Shown here: piece by piece, positions 47,011 through 55,894 of the stretch
Numbering within the stretch: position 1 is the first letter of the stretch
Layout: every line of letters begins with the position of its first letter
From: Carboxylicivirga fragile
GTDB taxonomy: Bacteria; Bacteroidota; Bacteroidia; Bacteroidales; Marinilabiliaceae
NCBI GenBank assembly: GCA_025499625.1
Contig: JAFMVD010000023.1
Location: 1 to 64,000 of the forward strand
Direction of reading: 5' to 3'
DNA: 64,000 nucleotides
Translations under genes and position numbers: made by a program
Notes under the pieces: model-generated
Told to the model about the DNA's origin: nothing
The model's input: the letters and a program-made list of their open reading frames with translations, nothing else
Databases searched by the model: none

Positions 47011-49299
47011 TTAAATACTTAGCAACTCATTATACAACTCTTCGTTACCAGCCAATACGGCTTGGTTAAGCTTATCTTTCCATTCTAAAACGGAAGGATC
47101 GTTGCTTGTAATCTCAGCAATTACTTTTCGTATTTTACTCACTTCGTAATACTTCAACGTTTTTAGCACCTCAATATACTCAGCAATTAGTTCGGCATTA
47201 ATGCTTGTTTCAGCAACCACTTTATCTTGGCTTTCATCAGCTAGGTGCTCACTTATTTCAGTATGCGTTTTCTTGAGCGTAAACCAAAAAGCAGAACCAT
47301 GTTCGCCATCCGATTCAACGCCAATTTTTCCACCATGCCCTTCAATGGCCATCTTACAAAAGGTAAGTCCCAAGCCAGTGGAACGGTTGTAGCCTAAATC
47401 TTTCGCTTCTACCTGTCCGAATTTTTCGAATATCTTAAATTGCTGTTTTTTTGGTATACCCCTTCCCGAGTCTTCTACTTTTATTTTAAGGTATTCGCCA
47501 CCTTCTTCTTTAGCTATCAAATGCACTTTCCCATTGTTGGGCGTGTACTTAATGGCATTGCTCAATAAGTTAATTAACACACGTTCTACAAGGTCATTAT
47601 CAGCCAGAATTGTTAGATCGGTTCGTATGGTGTTTTCAATGGCGATGTTTTTTTCTTTGGCAGGTAAAATAATTTGGTCGATGGCTTTATTAATCGCTTG
47701 TGAAAGAAGGTTTGTTTCCGGCTGTATATTCATCGAGGCATCTTCAAATTTTTGAATATCCAAGATGTTTAGCACCATATTCAACATCTGCATGGCTTGC
47801 TGCTTAATTTTTACGTTCGAAGCCTGATTGATTATGGTATTAAGCGGATTCTTCAAGTCGTGTACAATCATACCCGTCATGGTTTCTTTAAAACGATCTA
47901 ACTCAACTAATTTGCTATTGATGGTCTCAATCTCTTCTTTCTGCTGAGCCAATACTGCATTAGCACGTCGTTTTTGAAGCAAACCTCTAAAAATGATAAC
48001 AGCCAAAATCAAAAGGATAGAAGCCCCAATAAGTAAAACATTTCGAAGCTTTTTCTCTTGTTCCAAATGTAGATCCTGAGCGGCAATTGTTTGTTCTTGA
48101 AGCTGAATTTGCACCTCTTTTTTCTCGGTTTGATAGCGTGTGGCGATCTCTTCCATGGCCTCCGCTTTTTCTTTGTTATAAAGGGTTTCTTTAATCTCCA
48201 TGCGCATTTGTGCATACTGATAGGCCGCTTTATACTCACCTTTAAGCCCATGAGCTTCCATTAAGCCCTCTAAGATAGAAATGCGTTTAAACGGTTGTTC
48301 TATCGAATCGGTTGCTTGGAGTGCCGTGCGCCCCATGTCGATGCTTTTCTGAAGGTGTTTGCTCGCCTTCGTTAAATCGTACTCATGCAAATGCCAATAC
48401 GCCATACTGGTGGCAGATGTGGCAACGTTTGGGTAATCGTTCAGCTCCAAACCAATATTAAGTCCTTTCTCATGAAAATCATAGGCTATTCGTCGATCAA
48501 GACTGTCGTACACCATGCCAATGTTACTATAGGCTCTACCCAATTGTAAACGGTTACCGTTTTTTTCACAGTAGTCAAATACTTTGGTGTAAAATTCGAG
48601 CGCTTTGGTATAGTTACCCGCTTTTTTATAGGTTATTCCCAGGTTGGTGTTGCAAGCATCAATACCATATTCGTCGCCTAGCTCTTTAAATATTTCCAAA
48701 GCCTCTTCGTAAGCTTTAATGGCACTTTCCTCTTGGAACGAAACTCGATGGATGCTTCCAATACTTAAGTAGCAAATAGCAATTCCTTTTTTGTCGTTCA
48801 TCGATTCAAATACGGACAATGCATCGTAGTAGCCTTGTACGGCTTTTGCAAAAGCACCTTGGCGACGGTGAATGAGCCCTATGTTAAGGTTAGCTTTGGC
48901 TTGCTGAAGCGTATCGTTGATAAGTGCTGAGTATTCTTTTCCAGTGGTGTAATAGTCGATGGCCTCGTCGTAGTTGTACAAATCAAACATCATGGAGCCT
49001 AATTGGTGGTAACAATAGGCTTGCTTTACTAGATAGACAGAATCTTTACTCTGGTCATTAAGGGCGTTTAAAATATTCAGACTGCTTAAATAGTTGTCCG
49101 CCGCTGTTTCGAATTCTTTCTGTTCTTCATATTCATCAGCCAGCTCAATGTATAATTGGGCTTTCTTAAATTGTTTCTGATCTGATGAGGAATTACCCAA
49201 CTCTTCAATCAACACATTAAGGCTGTCGAAGGTGTTTTGCTGTGCAAAGGGCGACATGCAAAAGATAAATAGTGCAATAAGAATACCAGTGCGCTTCAT
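47011..49299 (-). CDS. TPR-containing sensor histidine kinase
   Basis: A 762-residue membrane sensor. Signal peptide 1-19 (SPFAQ); a periplasmic array of TPR units (about 25-400; for example YYTTGKEYSALINDTLQQAK and AKANLNIGLIHRRQGAFAKA); one membrane helix (about 420-440); a coiled coil; then a kinase core with His480 in MIVHDLKNPL, N box NLLSNAIKYTPNNG and G boxes DSGRGIPKKQ and STGLGLTFCKMAIEGHGG. The last 60 residues form a helical tail shared with the receiver-kinase downstream. TPR kinases of this type are common in Bacteroidota; the ligand is unknown. First gene of the operon. Confidence 0.92.
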   Translation of the reverse strand: MKRTGILIALFIFCMSPFAQQNTFDSLNVLIEELGNSSSDQKQFKKAQLYIELADEYEEQKEFETAADNYLSSLNILNALNDQSKDSVYLVKQAYCYHQLGSMMFDLYNYDEAIDYYTTGKEYSALINDTLQQAKANLNIGLIHRRQGAFAKAVQGYYDALSVFESMNDKKGIAICYLSIGSIHRVSFQEESAIKAYEEALEIFKELGDEYGIDACNTNLGITYKKAGNYTKALEFYTKVFDYCEKNGNRLQLGRAYSNIGMVYDSLDRRIAYDFHEKGLNIGLELNDYPNVATSATSMAYWHLHEYDLTKASKHLQKSIDMGRTALQATDSIEQPFKRISILEGLMEAHGLKGEYKAAYQYAQMRMEIKETLYNKEKAEAMEEIATRYQTEKKEVQIQLQEQTIAAQDLHLEQEKKLRNVLLIGASILLILAVIIFRGLLQKRRANAVLAQQKEEIETINSKLVELDRFKETMTGMIVHDLKNPLNTIINQASNVKIKQQAMQMLNMVLNILDIQKFEDASMNIQPETNLLSQAINKAIDQIILPAKEKNIAIENTIRTDLTILADNDLVERVLINLLSNAIKYTPNNGKVHLIAKEEGGEYLKIKVEDSGRGIPKKQQFKIFEKFGQVEAKDLGYNRSTGLGLTFCKMAIEGHGGKIGVESDGEHGSAFWFTLKKTHTEISEHLADESQDKVVAETSINAELIAEYIEVLKTLKYYEVSKIRKVIAEITSNDPSVLEWKDKLNQAVLAGNEELYNELLSI

Positions 49300-49770
49300 A
49301 TTTTCTATTTGTGTTTATTTGGTAATAAGGTAAAGATACTAATTGTTCAATAGTGGCATAATAAGATAAACATCAAAGAAATACCATTTGTTTCTCACGG
49401 CCTCCATTCTATGCATAACAGGTGAAAAAACAACCTCTAAATATACGCTGTAATATTACCATGCTTGGTGCAAAATAGTAAGCAAAAAGTTACCAATGCA
49501 GTTTTAACAATTAATAATTATTCATGCATCTATTCGAATATTTTCATCAACTTGCTCTATTTTTGTAGTTAATAGAAAATAGCATAATATCGCCTAATTA
49601 AACGAAGATGCATTGAAATAACAATAGAGCGATGCATTATTAAACAAATCAAGTTTTCTGAAAACAAACTTACGATCTCATATGTTTGATTAGTGCCCAA
49701 AATAATTAACGAAGGTCAAACCTTTGTTAATTAAGAAATTGATTACTGTAACAAATTGAAATTCGATTAT
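49300..49770. promoter_or_regulatory. 471-bp divergent intergenic region
   Basis: No gene seen. It separates the signalling operon (leftward) from the E1 gene (rightward). Contents: a -7 box TATTTTTG at 49558-49565 (plus), four ATGCAT palindromes (49411, 49524, 49608, 49632), a direct repeat GATGCATT (49607 and 49631) and the dyad at 49704-49732. Confidence 0.5.
49704..49732 (+). promoter_or_regulatory. 29-bp dyad upstream of the E1 gene
   Basis: AATTAACGAAGGT (49704-49716), spacer CAA, ACCTTTGTTAATT (49720-49732): 12 of 13 pairs perfect, the other a G-U in RNA. It ends 38 bp before the ATG. It could be an operator or a leader hairpin. Confidence 0.6.
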
Positions 49771-52194
49771 ATGTCTGTGAAAGGAGCTGAATTGAGCTTT
49801 GAAGATTTTAAGAAAGAAGTAAACGAAGATTATAAAATAGCTTGTGTAAGTCGTAACATGAGTTTGTTAGCCCGCAAAGAAGTGCTGGGAGGTAAGGCAA
49901 AGTTTGGTATTTTTGGCGATGGAAAAGAGATTCCACAAATTGCCATGGCCAAGCAATTTAAAAAAGGAGATTGGCGCTCGGGATATTACCGCGATCAGAC
50001 TTTTATTTTGGCCGCCGGCATGACAACGCCAAAGGAGTTTTTTGCTTTATTATATGGTGAAACACGCACCGAGTTAAACCCTGATAATGGTGGTCGCTCG
50101 TTTAATAATCACTTTGGAACGCGCACTATAGATGAAAAAGGTAATTGGAAGCGTATTTCAGAAATGAAATGTACGGCTTCTGATATTTCTCCAACAGCTG
50201 GACAGATGCCCCGTTTGGTTGGTTTGGCTATGGCTTCTAAACTGTATCGTAACAATCCTGGATTAGCTGATTTTACTGAGTTTAGCAATGGAGGTAACGA
50301 GGTGGCTTTTGGAACCATAGGAGATGCCAGTACATCGGAGGGACACTTTTTTGAAACTTTGAATGCTGCAGGTGTACTACAAATACCAATGGCTGTTTCT
50401 GTATGGGACGATGGTTATGGCATATCTGTTCCTAAAAAGTTTCAAACAACAAAAGAAAGCATTAGTAAAGCGATGAAGGGCTTTGAGAAAGGGCCTAAGG
50501 ATACTACTGGTATGCTTATCTACAATGCGAAAGGTTGGGATTATGCTGGTCTTTGTCAGATGTACGAGGAAGGCATTAAAAAATGTCGTGAGCAACATGT
50601 ACCAGTTTTATTTCATGTTGAGGATCTGACACAGCCAGTTGGGCATTCTACAAGTGGGTCGCACGAGCGTTATAAAAGCAAAGAACGACTTGAGTGGGAA
50701 AAAGAATACGATGGTTTGGCGCAGATGCGTAAGTGGATGATAGAAAGCAATCTGGCTACAGATGAGGAGTTAGTGAAAGTTGAAGGAGAAGCTCTAAAAG
50801 AAGTGAGGGCGGCTCAAAAGGAAGCTTACACCGAATTTAATGACGCCTTTAAGACTGAACGTCGAGAGCTTTTGGATATTATTACACGTAAGGACTGTGT
50901 CTGTAACGACATCAAGCAAGCTGAGATTGATAAAATAGTTGCTGGCTTAAAAGCATCATTAGCCTTGAGTCGCAAAGAAATATTAAGTGCTGCTCGAAAG
51001 GTGTTGCGCTACTTTTGTTCGGCCTGTACCAAGCCGAGTAGTATGAAAGTAGAGCTGAAGGCTTGGGTGAAAAAATACAGCGAACAAGGTCGTGAGGATT
51101 ATAGCGCGTGGTTGTATAGTGAGGATGAATATTCTGCTCTAAAGGTGCCGGTTGTTAAACCAGCTTTCGACAAGAATGTGGTGAACGTACCGGGCAGGGA
51201 GATTCTTCGTGACAACTTCGATTATATTTTTGAGCATAATCCAAAGGTGGTGACTTTTGGTGAAGATACTGGATTTCTTGGAGGCGTAAATCAAACGCTT
51301 GAAGGCATGCAAGCTAAATATGGTGAGCTCCGCATTCGTGATACGGGTATTCGCGAAACGACTATAATGGGTAAAGGCATTGGAATGGCATTGCGTGGAT
51401 TACGTCCAATCGCTGAGATTCAATATTTTGACTATCTCTTGTATGCTTTGCAAACCATGAGTGATGATTTGGCAACAACCCGTTATCGTACTAAGAATGG
51501 TCAGAAAGCCCCTGTTATTGTAAGAACCAGAGGCCATCGCTTAGAAGGAATCTGGCACAGTGGCTCTCCTCTTAGCATGGTTATTAATTCCATCCGTGGA
51601 ATATATGTTTGTGTGCCTCGCGATATGACGCGTGCAGCAGGTTTCTATAATACACTTTTAGCGGGTGATGATCCAGCTTTAGTTATTGAGCCTTTAAATG
51701 GTTACCGCTTGCGCGAACCGCAACCAAATAACATTGGTGAGTTTAATATACCTTTAGGCGTGCCTGAAATTATCTCTGAAGGTAATGATGTTACACTGGT
51801 GACCTATGGATCATGTGTACGTATTGCTCAGGAAGCTGTGAAGCAATTAAAAGAAATTGGAGTGTCGGTTGAATTGATTGACGTACAGACTTTATTACCT
51901 TTTGATATACATGGAATAATTGGCGAATCGGTTAAGAAAACCAATCGGGTTGTATTCTTCGATGAAGATGTGCCGGGTGGGGCTACAGCCTTTATGATGC
52001 ATAAAGTGGTTGAAGAGCAAAAAGCTTTCTATAACCTAGATGCTGCTCCTCGAACTATTACAGCTAAGGATCATCGGCCAGCCTATGGTACCGATGGTGA
52101 TTATTTTAGTAATCCGAATGCTGAGGATGTGTATGAGTGTATTTATGAAATAATGGCGGAGTCAGATCCGAAGAAATTTCCAGCGATATATTAA
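49771..52194 (+). CDS. 2-oxoacid (probably branched-chain) dehydrogenase E1, fused alpha and beta subunits
   Basis: An 807-residue TPP-dependent enzyme. Alpha part (about 1-325): SGYYRDQTFIL, NHFGTR, the TPP/Mg segment GTIGDASTSEGHFFETLN and WDDGYGISVPKKF. Beta part (about 460-807): VVTFGEDTGFLGG, RDTGIRETTIMGKGIGMALRG, IAEIQYFDYLL, RTRGHRLEGIWHSGSPL and GRVVFFDE-like NRVVFFDEDVPGGATAF. A linker of about 120 residues with several Cys (KDCVCND, YFCSAC) joins them. Substrate is most likely branched-chain 2-oxoacids by similarity to fused E1 proteins of Bacteroidota, but pyruvate cannot be excluded. No E2 or E3 gene is adjacent. The ATG at 49771 is preferred over an in-frame TTG at 49756. Confidence 0.88.
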   Translation: MSVKGAELSFEDFKKEVNEDYKIACVSRNMSLLARKEVLGGKAKFGIFGDGKEIPQIAMAKQFKKGDWRSGYYRDQTFILAAGMTTPKEFFALLYGETRTELNPDNGGRSFNNHFGTRTIDEKGNWKRISEMKCTASDISPTAGQMPRLVGLAMASKLYRNNPGLADFTEFSNGGNEVAFGTIGDASTSEGHFFETLNAAGVLQIPMAVSVWDDGYGISVPKKFQTTKESISKAMKGFEKGPKDTTGMLIYNAKGWDYAGLCQMYEEGIKKCREQHVPVLFHVEDLTQPVGHSTSGSHERYKSKERLEWEKEYDGLAQMRKWMIESNLATDEELVKVEGEALKEVRAAQKEAYTEFNDAFKTERRELLDIITRKDCVCNDIKQAEIDKIVAGLKASLALSRKEILSAARKVLRYFCSACTKPSSMKVELKAWVKKYSEQGREDYSAWLYSEDEYSALKVPVVKPAFDKNVVNVPGREILRDNFDYIFEHNPKVVTFGEDTGFLGGVNQTLEGMQAKYGELRIRDTGIRETTIMGKGIGMALRGLRPIAEIQYFDYLLYALQTMSDDLATTRYRTKNGQKAPVIVRTRGHRLEGIWHSGSPLSMVINSIRGIYVCVPRDMTRAAGFYNTLLAGDDPALVIEPLNGYRLREPQPNNIGEFNIPLGVPEIISEGNDVTLVTYGSCVRIAQEAVKQLKEIGVSVELIDVQTLLPFDIHGIIGESVKKTNRVVFFDEDVPGGATAFMMHKVVEEQKAFYNLDAAPRTITAKDHRPAYGTDGDYFSNPNAEDVYECIYEIMAESDPKKFPAIY

Positions 52195-52203
52195 AGAAAA
52201 AAG

Positions 52204-52338
52204 CTGAGGGTGTCCAAAAAGTAAGCTCGCTCATCGAGCGTAGTCGAGATGAAATTTTATTAATTCTGATTATCAACTAATAATCACTTCGACTTAGCTC
52301 AGTGAACGGATGCTTTCAGAGTTTTTGGTCATCCTCAG
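52204..52338. mobile_element. MITE-like fold-back element (135 bp)
   Basis: Ends CTGAGGGTGTCCAAAAA (52204-52220) and TTTTTGGTCATCCTCAG (52322-52338) are inverted repeats with two mismatches. Inner arms also pair: GAGCGTAGTCGA (52237-52248) against the complement of TCGACTTAGCTC (52289-52300). No coding capacity. No clear target-site duplication is visible. It lies between the stops of two convergent genes. Confidence 0.6.
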
Positions 52339-52358
52339 TATAATAAGTATAGACCGTG

Positions 52359-53519
52359 TTAAAGATTGCCAAATTTATTCCATGGTACTATGTTTGCCAC
52401 ACTTCTTTTTTGCTCTTGATTTCCACCGTATACCAGATATTTCTCAATACGCTCATCCTTTGCAATATTTTCAAAAAAGAGTAGCCCTTTAAATAAATCG
52501 GACATAATGGTTTGTGTTGACTTTAGCTCATATGCTTTTAGGTGATTAGTTTCGTCAGTTATAAAGTCTACTTCGTGCCCTCCAGAATCCCTCCAAAACC
52601 AAGTATCATGAAAAGTATCGTTATGATACATTTGTTTGTGATATTCTGCGATCATCATGTTTTCAAATAAGATACCTTTTAATGGGTGTGTGTGCACTTG
52701 CTCAGAAGAATGTATTTTAAGTAGGTGGCACAATAATCCGGTATCGTAAAAATAGAGTTTAGGTGTTTTTACGATTCTTTTTTTGAAATTTTTATAATAA
52801 GGATTTAAAGTAAAAACAATATAACTGTGCTCTAAGGCCGATAGCCATGATTTTGCTGTTGGTTGAGTGATGTCACATTCATTGGCAATGTTGTTAAGGT
52901 TTAATAACTGTCCGGCTCTAGTGGCACATAATGCAATAAAGCGTTTAAATGCCCGCATGTTTCTAATGGATACAAGTTCGCTAACATCTCTTAGTAAATA
53001 GGTTTGAATGTAGTTGGAATAAAATGTGCGAGAGGGAATGTTTCGATCATAAATAGCAGGGTAGTAACCTTTAATTGAGTTGTATAGATAATCTTCATTT
53101 AATAGGTTTTCTTTTTTTAACTCTGAATGATCAAATGGAAATAACTTTAATATAGCAACACGTCCGGCTAAGCTTTGTGTAATTTTTTCCATCAAATGAA
53201 AGTTTTGAGAGCCAGATAAGATAAATTGTCCCATCGTACCACTTTCATCTACCAATGTTTGGATGTATGAAAATAATGAAGGTACCCGCTGAACCTCATC
53301 AAGTATGACTTTTGATGAGAATTGTGCTAAAAATGCATTTGGATCACTTTCTGCAAAATGTCTGTTGTCCGGGTTTTCAAGGTTAATATAGCGATAGTCG
53401 GCAAAGGCATTTTTTAGCACGGTTGTTTTACCAGCTTGTCTTGGACCCGTAAGCGCAATTACCGGGTATTTACTCAGCATGTTTCGAATCGATGCGGCTA
53501 TTTTTCTTTTAATTACCAT
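52359..53519 (-). CDS. AAA ATPase with DUF4143 domain
   Basis: A 386-residue protein. Walker A GPRQAGKT (residues 25-32, Lys31), Walker B VILDEVQRVP (about 70), sensor-type FILSGSQNFHLM, then FPFDHSEL. The C-terminal DUF4143 part (about 185-345) ends with a nuclease-like strand pattern HEVDFITDE...AYELKST resembling PD-(D/E)xK folds, which may be structural only. These ATPases are numerous and mobile in Bacteroidota, with unknown function; toxin-antitoxin-like or defence roles have been suggested but are not established. A MITE-like element lies just downstream and three 22-bp iterons upstream, which supports an accessory gene. Confidence 0.88.
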   Translation of the reverse strand: MVIKRKIAASIRNMLSKYPVIALTGPRQAGKTTVLKNAFADYRYINLENPDNRHFAESDPNAFLAQFSSKVILDEVQRVPSLFSYIQTLVDESGTMGQFILSGSQNFHLMEKITQSLAGRVAILKLFPFDHSELKKENLLNEDYLYNSIKGYYPAIYDRNIPSRTFYSNYIQTYLLRDVSELVSIRNMRAFKRFIALCATRAGQLLNLNNIANECDITQPTAKSWLSALEHSYIVFTLNPYYKNFKKRIVKTPKLYFYDTGLLCHLLKIHSSEQVHTHPLKGILFENMMIAEYHKQMYHNDTFHDTWFWRDSGGHEVDFITDETNHLKAYELKSTQTIMSDLFKGLLFFENIAKDERIEKYLVYGGNQEQKRSVANIVPWNKFGNL

Positions 53520-53560
53520 ACTTTAGTAAAAGTATATAAAATGAGGATATTAGACAAGCG

Positions 53561-53618
53561 AATTTTGAAATTACATAAACTAAATTTTGAAATTACACAA
53601 ATTTAATTTTGAAATTGC
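53561..53618. repeat. Three 22-bp iterons upstream of the AAA ATPase gene
   Basis: AATTTTGAAATTACA-type units start at 53561, 53583 and 53605, a period of exactly 22 bp (two helical turns). Units 1 and 2 differ mainly in their last bases, and unit 3 is shorter. They lie 42 bp upstream of the ATPase ATG, so they are candidate operator sites. Confidence 0.7.
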
Positions 53619-53748
53619 GAGTTCACAAATAAGTAGTACACTATGTGCTTATCTAATGTTGGTGAGAAGTATGAAAGTTATATCGGTTCCGAATTACTCG
53701 GGATAATTAGCAAAATGGCTTATAGCGCATTTTGTAATACATTTGGTA

Positions 53749-55668
53749 TTATACTCTTTTTCCCATCAACTTTATCACCATAAACAAAGCTCCGAAACAC
53801 AATAGATAGGATATCCATATCGGAAATCCGAACGCGGTCGGAATGGTGCCGCCTAGTATGGCGATTAGAGCGACAGTTATTGCATATGGCATTTGTGTTC
53901 GCACGTGATGAATGTGGTTACATGAGCAGGCAAGTGAACTTAATATGGTTGTGTCAGATATTGGAGAGCAGTGATCTCCAAGCACAGATCCTGCTAATAC
54001 GCAGGACACCACATTGTAGAATATGGCATTTATTTCGGCTGAACCCAAACCAGCTTCCTGTCCGATTTTATAGACTGCTGGTAACATCAATGGGTATATA
54101 ATGGCCATGGTTCCCCAGCTTGAACCTGTGCTGAATGCTATGAACGCTGAAAATAAAAAAGTCAGTGCTGGAATAAACATCGGATTTATTTCAATGCCAA
54201 CTAAAATGTTGGTTATGAAATCAGCCGTATGCAGGTGTTTTGTTAAAAGAGCTAAGGACCATGCCAATGAAAGAATCAGTAGCGCATGAAACATGGTTTT
54301 AAAACCATTGATAAGTCCTTCTATGCTTTCCTTCAAGGATAAAAGGCGTTGAGCCGAAGTAAGAACGAGTGCTGCAAAAACACCTGCTAACGAAGACCAT
54401 ATTAAAGCGGTAAAAATATCTGCATTGCCAATGGTTTGTGACAGTTTACCTGTAAAAGAATAGGAATGACTGTTCCAAACACTATCTTCCCATCCAGTAT
54501 AAATTAAGCCACTAATGGTGCCAATAATAACAACTAAAACGGGAATTAGCGCATTAAACCATCGAGCTTGAATGTTATCGGATACCGAAAGCTCTTTCAT
54601 TATTTGCGGACTGTGTTGTTTATCCGATTTATTAAATGAAAGCTTGTTTTGTACAGCTTGCTTCTCCGATTTTAACATTGGGCCAAAATCGCGTCTTTGC
54701 CAAATAAGTATCCCAACAAATGCAAGTGTTAGAATGGGATAAAACGAATACTTGAGGGATTGTAGAAAAACAGCATAGGCCGTTGTTTGTAGCCCAATGC
54801 TGGTGATACCTTCTTGAATGTAACTTAATTCAGCACCAATCCATGTTGTAATAAATGCAATAGCCGCGATTGGGGCAGATGTTGAATCAACAATGTAAGC
54901 TAATTTTTCGCGCGATATTTTTAATTTGTCAGTTACCGGTCGCATAGTATTACCAACTACTAGGGTGTTGGCATAATCATCAAAGAATATTAACAAACCC
55001 ATCAGATAAGTTATGAATTGACCCGATCGTCTGCTTTTGGCATATTTTGATAGAATATTTACAATGCCTTTCATGCCTCCATTCATCGAGATGAGCGTCA
55101 CCATTCCTCCAATCAACATGCAAAAAATAATGATTGATAAATGATCTTTATCCAATAAAGCATGCATTAGGTAGGTATCAACAACGGCAAAACCACCCTT
55201 AGCTATCGCAATAAAAAAGTTGGCACCCGCGTATTTAAATAGGCAAGCACTCCCAAATAACAGGCCTACAAAAAGCGATGAAAAAACCTCTTTAGTTAGT
55301 AAAGCCATAATAATGGCGATAAGAGGCGGTAGAATTGATAGCCACAAAGGAATGGGATTTATTTTCTTTTGTGTAATAACATGGGTGTCGATGAGTTGGA
55401 TTTCTGATTTTTGTTCAAATACATGATCAACAAATAGGCCTTTTTCATCCTCATTTAAATCAATTCGAACACCATTTATTAAGAGTTGTGGTGTGAATTT
55501 TTCATTTACCGTACCTTCTAAGCGTATTTCGGTTTTCAAACCTTTCATTACAGCAGGAGGAAGCTTGATCTCTAGTTTTTTGTTATGTGCGAAACCTGAG
55601 AAGGAAAGGCTACTTACAAGGGTAAATGTTAATAGAAATAGAAACCGGGCTTTACTGAATTTTAGCAT
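53749..55668 (-). CDS. NhaC-type Na+/H+ antiporter with N-terminal periplasmic domain
   Basis: A 639-residue inner-membrane transporter with about 12 helices. Family segments: FCMLIGGMVTLISMNGGMKGI, LMGLLIFFDDYANTLVVGNTMRP, DSTSAPIAAIAFITTW, AFIAFSTGSSWGTMAIIYPL and LAGSVLGDHCSPISDTTILSS. The FFDDYAN and DHCSPISDT motifs are the conserved ion-binding regions of the NhaC superfamily. Before the first helix there is a cleavable-type signal (1-27) and about 80 residues of beta-rich soluble sequence, an addition not typical of the family. The ATG at 55668 is used; an in-frame TTG at 55704 is less likely. It may use the sodium gradient made by Nqr. Confidence 0.88.
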   Translation of the reverse strand: MLKFSKARFLFLLTFTLVSSLSFSGFAHNKKLEIKLPPAVMKGLKTEIRLEGTVNEKFTPQLLINGVRIDLNEDEKGLFVDHVFEQKSEIQLIDTHVITQKKINPIPLWLSILPPLIAIIMALLTKEVFSSLFVGLLFGSACLFKYAGANFFIAIAKGGFAVVDTYLMHALLDKDHLSIIIFCMLIGGMVTLISMNGGMKGIVNILSKYAKSRRSGQFITYLMGLLIFFDDYANTLVVGNTMRPVTDKLKISREKLAYIVDSTSAPIAAIAFITTWIGAELSYIQEGITSIGLQTTAYAVFLQSLKYSFYPILTLAFVGILIWQRRDFGPMLKSEKQAVQNKLSFNKSDKQHSPQIMKELSVSDNIQARWFNALIPVLVVIIGTISGLIYTGWEDSVWNSHSYSFTGKLSQTIGNADIFTALIWSSLAGVFAALVLTSAQRLLSLKESIEGLINGFKTMFHALLILSLAWSLALLTKHLHTADFITNILVGIEINPMFIPALTFLFSAFIAFSTGSSWGTMAIIYPLMLPAVYKIGQEAGLGSAEINAIFYNVVSCVLAGSVLGDHCSPISDTTILSSLACSCNHIHHVRTQMPYAITVALIAILGGTIPTAFGFPIWISYLLCFGALFMVIKLMGKRV

Positions 55669-55880
55669 AGAAAATTGAGATAATGTATTACAAGAAACAT
55701 TCAATTTATAAAAGAATCAAAGAAATTTAATAATTAATTTAGGTCAAGGTATTGATGGAAAGCAGAATAATTTGTAAATTAATGTTAAAATTAAGGTGTT
55801 TGAACATATTTAAGATATCTGATGTTCAATTCTTAGCGGGGGCTTGTAAGCAATAATCTTAATTTTCTGATAATAGAATA

Positions 55881-55886
55881 AGGAGG
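55881..55886 (+). promoter_or_regulatory. Strong Shine-Dalgarno site of the YqgE gene
   Basis: AGGAGG spaced 8 bp from the ATG at 55895. Such a perfect site is unusual in this window, where most genes lack one. Confidence 0.7.
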
Positions 55887-55894
55887 AATTGGGA

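Noticed and set aside
52204-52338. Inverted repeats as a plain transcription terminator
   Set aside because: The paired ends are about 100 bp apart with a second paired layer and no T run, which fits a fold-back element better.
53561-53618. Iterons as a plasmid-type replication origin
   Set aside because: There is no Rep gene, no DnaA boxes that I can support, and the surrounding genes are chromosomal; an operator role fits better.
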